This document shows positions 19,319 through 26,786 of a DNA stretch of 64,000 nt, in pieces (the stretch's first letter is position 1; each line of letters opens with the position of its first letter). The stretch spans positions 1 through 64,000 of the forward strand of contig NZ_JADEVT010000004.1 of assembly GCF_030466625.1 (NCBI RefSeq), read 5' to 3'. The translations under genes and the position numbers were made by a program. The stretch comes from Nocardioides sp. ChNu-153 (GTDB lineage Bacteria; Actinomycetota; Actinomycetes; Propionibacteriales; Nocardioidaceae). Under the pieces are notes generated by a model that was not told the DNA's origin, did not search any database, and saw only the letters and a list, made by a program, of their open reading frames with translations.

Positions 19319-20920
19319 TCAGGCCGGCTCGAGCAGGCCCTGCTCGTCGACCAGCCGGGTCGCCAGGGTCTTGTAACCGTTCTCCTCGAACAGCACCGTC
19401 ACCTGGTGCTCGTCGGCCGCGACGACCACCCCGGTGCCGAACTCGGCGTGCACCACGCGCTCGCCCCGGCGCTCGTCGTCGACCTCGGGCGCCTCCTCGG
19501 CCCGGCCCGAGCGGCAGTTGTCGCAGAGCCCGCAGACGTCGGCGGACTGGCCGTAGTAGCCCAGCAACCACGCGGCGCGGCAGCGACCCGTCTCGGCGTA
19601 CTCCCGCATCATCTCCACGCGCGACTGCTCCAGACGGCGACGCTCGCGCGCGACCTCCAGCACGGCGTCGACGTCCGCGTCGGGGCCCGCGAGCTCGGCC
19701 AGGTTGAGCACGCGGGTGGCGGCCGCCGTACCGACACCGGCCGCCTCGGCGACCGCGCGCGGCTCCTCGGGGGCACCGTCGCCGTGCCGCCGGGCGGCGT
19801 CCAGCACCGAGCGGACGGTGCCGCGGCGCGGCACCCCGGCGGAGAAGAAGCGGCCGAGGGCACGGTCCTCCGGCCGGTGCACGAGCACGACGTCGGCCGG
19901 GTCGCCGTCGCGCCCGGCGCGGCCGATCTCCTGGAAGTAGTCGTCGACCGACGCCGGTGCGCCGGCGTGGACGACGAGACGCACGTCGGGCTTGTCGATG
20001 CCCATCCCGAACGCCGACGTCGCCACCAGCACGTCGAGGTCGCCCGCGTCGAACCGGGTGTGCACCTCCTCGCGGTCCGCGCGACGCAGGCCGGCGTGGT
20101 ACGCCGCGCTGCGGCGGCCGCGGGCGGCGAGATCGCCCGCCAGCTGCTCGGCGTGCTTGCGGGTACGCACGTAGACCAGTGACATCCCGGTCCCCGCAGC
20201 GTCGTCGGCGGAGCGGTCGGCCAGGTCGAGCACGCGCTCGTCGAGCCGGTCGCCGTCGGGCACCTGCTCCACCGCGAGCCGCAGGTTGGGGCGGGACAGG
20301 TCGGCGGTGACCACTGCGGGGTCCTCGAGACCCAGGCGGGAGGTGAGGGACGCGAGCACCGGGGCGGCCGCGGTGGCGGTCGTCGCCACGCGCCGCGCGC
20401 GACCGCTCGTCTGGTCGAGCCGGTCGAGCAGGGACCCCAGACGCAGATAGTCGGGGCGGAAGTCGTGGCCCCACTCCGAGACGCAGTGCGCCTCGTCGAC
20501 GGCCACGAGCCCGGGCGGGCAGGCGGCGAGCGCCTCGGCGACCTCGGCGTTGGCCAGCTGCTCGGGGGCCAGGAACACGAGGTCGACCTCGCCCCGGCCG
20601 ACCGCCGCGAGCACCTCGGCGCGGCGCCCCTTGGCCAGCGTCGAGTCGAGCCGCTCGACCCGTACGTCGGTCTCCTCGAGGTGGGCGACCTGGTCGCGCT
20701 GGAGGGCGAGCAGCGGTGAGACGACGAGCGTCCACCCGTCGACGAGGCGCCCGGCCGCCAGGTAGACCAGCGACTTGCCCGAGCCGGTCGGCGCGAGCAC
20801 CACGGTGTCCGTGCCCTCGACCACCGAGCGCAGCGCCTCCCGCTGCCAGTCGGTCATGTCGTCGACACCGAAGACGGCGGCTGCCGCGTCGATGCGCTCG
20901 TCCGTCGTCTGCTCCGCCAT
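19319..20920 (-). CDS. recQ: RecQ-family ATP-dependent DNA helicase with UvrD-like C-terminal tail
   Basis: 533 residues from ATG 20920. SF2 helicase motifs: aromatic/Q motif DWQREAL near 25, Walker A LAPTGSGKS at 42-50, DEAH at 142-145 within VAVDEAHCVSEWGHDFRPDYL, motif V/VI ATSAFGMGIDKPDVRLVVH and QEIGRAGRDG. The RecQ zinc site follows (CRAAWLLGYYGQ, CGLCDNCRSG). No HRDC domain is present. Instead the last 45 residues, VVHAEFGTGVVVAADEHQVTVLFEENGYKTLA, resemble the Tudor-like tail at the end of UvrD/PcrA helicases. It unwinds DNA 3' to 5' in recombination and repair. The downstream HhH-GPD gene in the opposite coordinate direction shares the strand. Confidence 0.92.
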   Translation of the reverse strand: MAEQTTDERIDAAAAVFGVDDMTDWQREALRSVVEGTDTVVLAPTGSGKSLVYLAAGRLVDGWTLVVSPLLALQRDQVAHLEETDVRVERLDSTLAKGRRAEVLAAVGRGEVDLVFLAPEQLANAEVAEALAACPPGLVAVDEAHCVSEWGHDFRPDYLRLGSLLDRLDQTSGRARRVATTATAAAPVLASLTSRLGLEDPAVVTADLSRPNLRLAVEQVPDGDRLDERVLDLADRSADDAAGTGMSLVYVRTRKHAEQLAGDLAARGRRSAAYHAGLRRADREEVHTRFDAGDLDVLVATSAFGMGIDKPDVRLVVHAGAPASVDDYFQEIGRAGRDGDPADVVLVHRPEDRALGRFFSAGVPRRGTVRSVLDAARRHGDGAPEEPRAVAEAAGVGTAAATRVLNLAELAGPDADVDAVLEVARERRRLEQSRVEMMREYAETGRCRAAWLLGYYGQSADVCGLCDNCRSGRAEEAPEVDDERRGERVVHAEFGTGVVVAADEHQVTVLFEENGYKTLATRLVDEQGLLEPA

Positions 20921-20972
20921 GCGCAGAGACTGGCAGCGCCCTCCAAGCGCGTCGCCCGGCCGGCACAGCGCC

Positions 20973-21533
20973 CTACTTCTTCGCCGCGGCCTTCTTCATC
21001 TTCTTGTAGTCGCGCACCTTCTGCAGCGACGCGCCGTCGACGACGTCGGCGACCGAGCGGTAGCCGGGCTCGGCGTAGTCGCCGACCGCCAGCTCCCAGC
21101 CGTCGGGGCGCACGTTGCGCTGCTTGGCCAGCAGGGCCACGAAGATCTGGGCCTTCTGCTTGCCGAAGCCCGGCAGGGCCATGACCCGCTTCAGCAGGTC
21201 CTTCCCGCTCGTCGCCTCGGTCCACAGCCGGGCGGCGTCCCCGTCGTGCTCGTCGACGACGATGCGGGCCAGCTCCTGCAGCCGCGCGGCCATCGAGCCG
21301 GGGAAGCGGTGGATGGCCGGCGGCGTGGCGCACAGGGCGGCGAACTCCTCCGGGTCGGCCGCGGCGATGCGCGCCGGGTCCAACGTGCCGAACCGGTCGA
21401 GCACCTTCGCGGGGCCGCGGAACGCGTGCTCCATCGGGTACTGCTGGTCGAGCATCATGCCGACGAGGAGCGCGAAGGGGTCGGACTCGAGAACGGCGTC
21501 GGCGGCCGCGTCACCGGTGATCTGGATGGCCAT
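20973..21533 (-). CDS. HhH-GPD base-excision repair family protein (TIGR03252 type)
   Basis: 186 residues from ATG 21533. The N-terminal half (DPFALLVGMMLDQQYPMEHAF) corresponds to the first helices of the HhH-GPD glycosylase fold, and KRVMALPGFGKQKAQIFVALL is the helix-hairpin-helix DNA-binding motif. The following segment, VRPDGWELAVGDYAEPGYRS, departs from canonical Nth/MutY enzymes, and no iron-sulfur cysteine cluster is present, so glycosylase activity is not certain. The C-terminus is lysine-rich (DYKKMKKAAAKK). This small family is common in Actinobacteria and its substrate is undetermined. Confidence 0.85.
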   Translation of the reverse strand: MAIQITGDAAADAVLESDPFALLVGMMLDQQYPMEHAFRGPAKVLDRFGTLDPARIAAADPEEFAALCATPPAIHRFPGSMAARLQELARIVVDEHDGDAARLWTEATSGKDLLKRVMALPGFGKQKAQIFVALLAKQRNVRPDGWELAVGDYAEPGYRSVADVVDGASLQKVRDYKKMKKAAAKK

Positions 21534-21580
21534 GGGCCCATCCTGCCGCAGCAGGCGCCCCGCAGCGCCCGGCAGCGCGC

Positions 21581-21964
21581 TCAGCCGGCCGCGGGCACCT
21601 TGACGGCGAGCACGGGGGTGCGGGCGTCGAGCAGGATCCGCTGCGCGTTGCTGCCGAGCAGCAGCTTGCCGACCGGGGTGCGGCGCCGCAGCCCGATGAC
21701 GATGAGGTCGGCGTCGAGCTCGTCGGCGACCGCCAGCAGGTCCTCGGCCGGGTCGAACGCGCCGGTCGTCACGCGCACCTCGTGGGGCAGGCCGGCGGCG
21801 GCGAGCAGCTCGCGGGCCGGCTCGAGCCCCTCGACGGTGTCCTCGCCGCGGGTCGCACTCACCAGCACGACGCGGGCCTCGCGCAGCCGGGCCTCCTCGA
21901 TCGCCTTGTGCAGGGCCGCCTCACCCTCCGGCTTGGTCACGTATCCCACGACGATCGTCGTCAC
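21581..21964 (-). CDS. Universal stress protein (UspA domain)
   Basis: 127 residues from GTG 21964, with GAGGGGGAG just upstream. A single Usp domain: N-terminal strand TTIVVGYVTKPEGEAAL, helix ALHKAIEEARLREARVVLVSA, and the C-terminal nucleotide-binding signature G-2x-G-9x-G(S/T), seen as GLRRRTPVGKLLLGSNAQRIL followed by TPVLAVK. The intact signature suggests ATP binding. Such proteins respond to stress or redox state. It is divergent from the next conserved hypothetical gene. Confidence 0.9.
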   Translation of the reverse strand: MTTIVVGYVTKPEGEAALHKAIEEARLREARVVLVSATRGEDTVEGLEPARELLAAAGLPHEVRVTTGAFDPAEDLLAVADELDADLIVIGLRRRTPVGKLLLGSNAQRILLDARTPVLAVKVPAAG

Positions 21965-22105
21965 GCTCTCCCCCTCGCTGCCCCAGCCGCTCCGGCCGCA
22001 CCGGTCACGGCGGGCCCTCCCGGGCACGCTAGCCGATGCGTCCGCCCGGCGCGCTCTGTGGAGAGCCGCTCGCCCCGGACGGTGCCACGGGCCAGGCTGG
22101 CGGTC

Positions 22106-22549
22106 GTGACGATCCCGGTCCCCTGCCCCGCGCACCCGGTCGGCGACGGCCCGCCGGCCGGCACGTCGTACGACGAGCTGCGCGCCGCCGTCCGGGCCCT
22201 CCTGGCCGAGGGGCGTCGCACCCGCTTCGCGCCGCGGGTGCACGCGGGGCGGCCGGGCGGCACGACGCACAGCGTGGAGGCCACGCCGTACGACGACCAG
22301 GCGCTGCGGGCCGACGTGCTGACCGTGATGGTCGAGGCCCTGGGCGCGACCGTGCCGCCCCTCGTGTGGGTCACCCGGCCGGGAGGGGCGGGCGCGCCGG
22401 AGGTGGCGGACCTCGACCTGTCGTGGCTGCGCGCCACCCGGGCGGCGTCGGGCGAGCTCGGCCTGCCGCTGGCCTTCGCCGTCGTCACCCGGCACGGGTG
22501 GTGGGACCCGCTGGGCGGGCAGAGCCGCACGTGGCGCCGGCTGCGGTGA
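22106..22549 (+). CDS. Conserved hypothetical protein
   Basis: 147 residues from GTG 22106. The protein is soluble, with no signal peptide or membrane helix. Recognisable stretches are SYDELRAAVRALLAEGRRTRFAPRVH, LRADVLTVMVEALGATVPPLVWVTRPG, DLDLSWLRATRAAS and the closing AFAVVTRHGWWDPLGGQSRTW. The codon pattern and the continuity of structured segments support a real gene, and similar proteins occur in related Actinobacteria, but I assign no function. It converges with the glutamate-cysteine ligase gene, 24 bases away. Confidence 0.7.
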   Translation: MTIPVPCPAHPVGDGPPAGTSYDELRAAVRALLAEGRRTRFAPRVHAGRPGGTTHSVEATPYDDQALRADVLTVMVEALGATVPPLVWVTRPGGAGAPEVADLDLSWLRATRAASGELGLPLAFAVVTRHGWWDPLGGQSRTWRRLR

Positions 22550-22573
22550 GCGACGGCCGGCGCTCCTCGGGGC

Positions 22574-24061
22574 TCAGACGTCCCAGGTGTGCACGGGCTC
22601 GTTGGTGTGCATCCGCTGGCGGTAGTCGCCGGACGCCCGGCGCAGCGCCTCCTCGCGGGGCACGCCGTCACCCTCCGCCCGCACCCGCCGCACGAGCCAG
22701 TCGGCACCGTTGGTGCCGCGCAGGCAGCGCTGCTCCACCACCCCGAGGAGCCGGTCGATCTCGTCGGTGCCCACGCCCCAGGCGAGCAGGCCGCTGCGGG
22801 CCTGCGGCAGCAGGCGGCGCAGCACCAGCTCGGTGACGGGCACCTGGCCGACGCCGGGCCAGTACACCTGGGCGTCGATGCCGTGCTGGGCGGCGGTGTG
22901 GAAGTTCTCCTCCGCCGCGCTGAACGACATCTGCGACCACAGCGGCCGCTCGTCGGTGGCGAGCTCGCGCACGAGCCCGAAGTAGAACGCCGCGTTGGCG
23001 ATGGTGTCGACCACCGTGGGCCCGGCGGCCAGCACCCGGTTCTCGACCCGCAGGTGCGGCCGGCCGTCGGCGATGTCGTAGACCGGCCGGTTCCACCGGT
23101 AGACGGTGCCGTTGTGCAGCCGCAGCTCGGTGAGCTCCGGCACCCCGCCGTCTTCCAGCACGGCCAGCGGGTCCTCCCCCTCGGTGACGGGCAGGAGGGC
23201 CGGGAAGTAACGGACGTTCTCCTCGAACAGGTCGAACACCGACGTCACCCACCGCTCGCCGAACCACACCCGCGGCCGCACGCCCTGCACCTTGAGCTCC
23301 TCGCTGCGGGTGTCGGTGGCCTGCTCGAAGAGCGGGATGCGGGTCTCGCGCCACGCCTCCTTCCCGAACAGGTACGGCGCGTTCGCCCCCACCGCGACCT
23401 GCACCCCGGCGATGGCCTGGGAGGCGTTCCAGTACGCCGCGAAGTCCTCCGGCGCGGTCTGCACGTGCAGCTGCGTGCTCGTGCAGGCGGCCTCCGGCAC
23501 GATCGAGTCGGTGCGGCTGCGCACCCGCTCCACGCCGCGCACGTCGATCTCGATGTCCTCGCCGCGGGCCGCGAGGATCTGCTCCGACAGCAGGGCGTAG
23601 CGCGGGTTCGGGCTCAAGGAGGCGGGTCGCATGTGGCCCTCGCCGAGCGTCGGCAGGATGCCGACCATCACCAGGTGGGCACCCACGGCCGCGCTGGCCG
23701 CCTCGGCGTCGTTGAGGCTGCGGCGCAGCCCCTCCTCGAACGTGGTCAACCCGCCGGGGCCCCCGGCGACCTCGGGCGCGAGCCGGGCGGGCGGCACGTT
23801 GATCTCGATGTTGAACTGGCCCAGCTCGGTCTGGAAGTCGGGGTGCGCGATGGCCTCGAGGACCTCGGCGTTCCGCAGCGCGGGGCGCTCCTCGGCGTCC
23901 ACGAGGTTCAGCTCCACCTCGAGCCCGGTGCGCGGGTCGTCGGCCTCGAACGCGTCCTCGCGGAGCATGCGGGCGAGCGCGTCGAGGGAGTGCCGGACCT
24001 TCTCGCGGTGCCGCGTGCGGTCGGCACGGGTGAACTGCTGGTGATCGACCTCGTCGCCCAT
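22574..24061 (-). CDS. Glutamate--cysteine ligase family protein (GCS2-like)
   Basis: 495 residues from ATG 24061. The protein begins with a helical segment, then GLEVELNLVDAEERPALRN near residue 46, the metal/ATP-binding acidic strand of the carboxylate-amine ligase fold. TELGQFNIEINVPP, HLVMVGILPTLGEGHM, ACTSTQLHVQTAPEDFAAYWNASQAIAG and HLRVENRVLAAGPTVVD carry the other conserved residues. The family joins glutamate to cysteine or other amines; actinobacterial members of this length are distinct from mycothiol MshC, and the true product is uncertain. It is a single gene between convergent and co-directional neighbours. Confidence 0.85.
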   Translation of the reverse strand: MGDEVDHQQFTRADRTRHREKVRHSLDALARMLREDAFEADDPRTGLEVELNLVDAEERPALRNAEVLEAIAHPDFQTELGQFNIEINVPPARLAPEVAGGPGGLTTFEEGLRRSLNDAEAASAAVGAHLVMVGILPTLGEGHMRPASLSPNPRYALLSEQILAARGEDIEIDVRGVERVRSRTDSIVPEAACTSTQLHVQTAPEDFAAYWNASQAIAGVQVAVGANAPYLFGKEAWRETRIPLFEQATDTRSEELKVQGVRPRVWFGERWVTSVFDLFEENVRYFPALLPVTEGEDPLAVLEDGGVPELTELRLHNGTVYRWNRPVYDIADGRPHLRVENRVLAAGPTVVDTIANAAFYFGLVRELATDERPLWSQMSFSAAEENFHTAAQHGIDAQVYWPGVGQVPVTELVLRRLLPQARSGLLAWGVGTDEIDRLLGVVEQRCLRGTNGADWLVRRVRAEGDGVPREEALRRASGDYRQRMHTNEPVHTWDV

Positions 24062-24102
24062 GGCCGCGAGCGTAGTGGGCGCCCGCGCAGGGGCACCTGC
24101 AC

Positions 24103-25161
24103 TCAGGCGGGCGAGGGCAGCTCCCCCGCGCCGACCTCCTCCCACCAGTCCGGCGGCGTCGCCGTGAGCAGCAGGTCCCGCACGAGGCAGCCGAGGCCGT
24201 GGTCGGCCACCTCGGCCAGGCACACGTCGACCGCGCACCAGGCCAGGGCGCCGTCACCGTGCAGCCAGGCGCACAGCCCCACGAGGGCCGCCACGCCCGA
24301 CCGAGCCCCCTCCGGCGCGCGGCGCAGGGCGGGCACCCAGAGGTCGAGGTGCGCCAGGGCGTCCGGGCGGGTCATCCCCGCCCACGCGGCGTCGCGGTTC
24401 ACCCCGACGTCCAGGGCGACGAGCAGCCGGGCCAGGTCGGCCGCAGCCGGCTCGACCCCCGACTCCAGCGCCCGCAGCACGGTGCGCCGTACCCACGCCG
24501 CCTCCTCGCCGCGACGCACCCGGCGGCGCTCGCGCACGACCGCGGCGGCGACGTCACGTCGCCGGTCGGGGGGCAGCGGGGCCAGCTGCGCCGCCATCGC
24601 CGCCCGGGAGCGATGCACGACCCGGCCGTCGACCACGGCCCGGGTCCGCACCGGGTGGGTGTCGTTGCGGTACGGCGTGCCCGCCCCGGTGGGGACGGAC
24701 CCGGCGCCCGCGTCGTACCAGCGCCGCCCGTCCGCCCGGACGGCGACCGCGAGACCCAGCCCCTCCTGCCAGCAGCGGTCGCGCAGCGCGTCGGCGACGG
24801 CGGTGGCGAGCGGGGCGTCGTCGGTGTAGAGGACGGCGGCGAGCACACCGACACCGTGCCGCACGCAGGGAGCGACGACCGCGTCGACGACGAGGTTGGC
24901 GTCGCGGGGGTCGGCCGGCAGGTCGATGCGCAGGTGCATGCCACTGCGGCCCGGCGCACCCGGGCGCCCGGACGCGCCGTCCGCCCCGAAGGTCAGCACG
25001 GCCAGCGAGTCGGCGGGCTCGAAGCCGAGCACGACCGGCACGGCGGCCAGGACGTCGGCGGGCGTGCGCAGGCGTACGACGGGCGGGTCGGTGGCGGGCG
25101 GGCTGGCGCTCGCGGGGACGGAGCGGAGGGGTCGGGGGCCGGTACGGCGTTGTTCGGTCAT
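24103..25161 (-). CDS. DUF4192 domain-containing protein
   Basis: 352 residues from ATG 25161. After a disordered N-terminus the family signature appears: VRLRTPADVLAAVPVVLGFEPADSLAVLTF, then a conserved strand-helix unit with MHLRIDLPADPRDANLVVDAVV and VGVLAAVLYTDD. The C-terminal half is helical with SRAAMAAQLAPLPPDRR and VGLCAWLHGDGALAWCAVDVCL. DUF4192 is an actinobacterial family of unknown function; no membrane segment or catalytic motif is evident. It is divergent from dinB across a 100-base gap. Confidence 0.88.
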   Translation of the reverse strand: MTEQRRTGPRPLRSVPASASPPATDPPVVRLRTPADVLAAVPVVLGFEPADSLAVLTFGADGASGRPGAPGRSGMHLRIDLPADPRDANLVVDAVVAPCVRHGVGVLAAVLYTDDAPLATAVADALRDRCWQEGLGLAVAVRADGRRWYDAGAGSVPTGAGTPYRNDTHPVRTRAVVDGRVVHRSRAAMAAQLAPLPPDRRRDVAAAVVRERRRVRRGEEAAWVRRTVLRALESGVEPAAADLARLLVALDVGVNRDAAWAGMTRPDALAHLDLWVPALRRAPEGARSGVAALVGLCAWLHGDGALAWCAVDVCLAEVADHGLGCLVRDLLLTATPPDWWEEVGAGELPSPA

Positions 25162-25261
25162 GCCTCCCGGGGTCCCCGGCCCGCGGGACGCCCACCCCGG
25201 GGATCGTCGGCCTGTGGAGGAGCGGCGGCTGACGCCGGGCTGTGGACGAGGAACGGCTAGC

Positions 25262-26776
25262 GTGCCCTGCGTGTCGCCGTCCGTGCCGCCTCCGCCCGGG
25301 CCCGTCGTCCGACGGCCCCACGCGTCGGTGCTGCACCTCGACCTCGACGCCTTCTTCGCCGCCGTCGAGCAGCGGGACAAGCCCTCCCTGCGCGGCAAGC
25401 CCGTCGTCGTGGGCGGCACCGGCGGGCGCGGCGTCGTGGCCACCGCGTCGTACGAGGCCCGCGTGTTCGGCGTGCGGTCGGCCATGTCGACCCGGGAGGC
25501 GCGCGCCCGGTGCCCGCACGCGGCGTACCTCCGGGGGCGCTTCGACGCCTACCGCGAGGCCAGCGGCGTCGTCATGGGACTGCTGCGCGAGGTCTCCCCG
25601 CTCGTCGAGCCCCTGTCGATGGACGAGGCGTTCGTCGACCTCGCCGCCGCCACGGACCCCGCGCTGCGGGACCTGTCGACGCCGGCCGTCACGGAGTTCG
25701 CCGAGGAGCTGCGCACCCGGGTGCGGGAGGCCACCGGCGGGCTGACGGCGTCGGTCGGTCTCGGCACCTCCAAGTTCGTCGCCAAGGTCGCGAGCGACCT
25801 CGACAAGCCCGACGGCCTCGTCGTCGTGGCGCCGGGGACCGAGCAGGAGCTGCTGCGTCCCATGCCCGTCTCCGTCATCCCCGGCGTCGGGCCCGCCACC
25901 GCCGAGCGTCTGCGCCGCGCGGGCGTGCGCACCGTCGCCGACCTCGAGGGGCTCGGCCTCGACGAGCTGGTGCGCCAGGTCGGCAACGCCCACGGCCGCT
26001 CGCTGCACGACCTGGCCCGCGCCCACGACCCGCGGCCGGTCGTCGCCGAGCGGGAGGCGAAGTCGGTGAGCGCCGAGGGCACCTACGAGACCGACCTGCG
26101 TGACACCGCCGTCATGGCCGACCTCCTCGCCCGGCAGGCCGGCGGCGTCGCGCGCCGCCTGGCCGACGCGGGGCTGTCGGGGCGCACCGTGACGATCAAG
26201 GTGCGCCTGCACGACTTCACCACGCTCAACCGCTCCGCGACCCTGCCGTCGCCGGTCGACGACGCCGCGAGCATCGCGCGCGTCGCCCGTCGGCTGCTGG
26301 CCGAGCTCGCGACCACCACCGACCTGCGCGACGGCGTGCGCCTGCTCGGCGTCGGCGTCTCGGGACTGGCCGACTGGGTGCAGGAGGACCTCTTCGGCAC
26401 CCTGCTGCCCGGCCCCGACGACCCCGACGAGCCGGCCGCGGCCGCCGACCCCCACGCCGCCCCTGGCGCGGACCCGGAGGCGGGGGCCGGCCCGGCCGAC
26501 GACCCCGCCGGCGCGGGCGCCCGCAGCGACACGACGTACGCGCCCGGCACCGACGTGGAGCACGACGAGCACGGCCGGGGCTGGGTGTGGGGCTCGGGCC
26601 GCGGCGTCGTCACCGTGCGTTTCGAGACCGCCGCGACGCCGCCCGGGCCCGTCCGCTCGTTCCGCGTCGACGACCCGGCGCTGCGGCCCTGGGTGCGGCC
26701 GACGTCCCCCGCCCGCGACCGGGACGCGGAGGACGGCGGGGAGGACGGCGGCGGCGCCGTCGTACCCCGCGACTAG
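25262..26776 (+). CDS. dinB: DNA polymerase IV (Y-family translesion polymerase)
   Basis: Start chosen at GTG 25262 because GAGGAA lies 8 bases upstream; 504 residues. Catalytic acidic residues are in VLHLDLDAFFAAVEQ near residue 24 and PLSMDEAFVDLA near 120. The steric-gate and fingers region RGVVATASYEARVFGVRSAM, thumb HhH segment (ISVIPGVGPATAERLRRAG-like) and little-finger domain (VTIKVRLHDFTTLNRS) are all present. The C-terminal 120 residues are an acidic Ala/Pro-rich linker and a small module (DVEHDEHGRGWVWGSGRGVV, VTVRFE) seen in some actinobacterial DinB proteins. It copies past DNA lesions with low fidelity. No SOS box was recognised upstream. Confidence 0.93.
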   Translation: MPCVSPSVPPPPGPVVRRPHASVLHLDLDAFFAAVEQRDKPSLRGKPVVVGGTGGRGVVATASYEARVFGVRSAMSTREARARCPHAAYLRGRFDAYREASGVVMGLLREVSPLVEPLSMDEAFVDLAAATDPALRDLSTPAVTEFAEELRTRVREATGGLTASVGLGTSKFVAKVASDLDKPDGLVVVAPGTEQELLRPMPVSVIPGVGPATAERLRRAGVRTVADLEGLGLDELVRQVGNAHGRSLHDLARAHDPRPVVAEREAKSVSAEGTYETDLRDTAVMADLLARQAGGVARRLADAGLSGRTVTIKVRLHDFTTLNRSATLPSPVDDAASIARVARRLLAELATTTDLRDGVRLLGVGVSGLADWVQEDLFGTLLPGPDDPDEPAAAADPHAAPGADPEAGAGPADDPAGAGARSDTTYAPGTDVEHDEHGRGWVWGSGRGVVTVRFETAATPPGPVRSFRVDDPALRPWVRPTSPARDRDAEDGGEDGGGAVVPRD

Positions 26777-26786
26777 CCTCGGGCCC

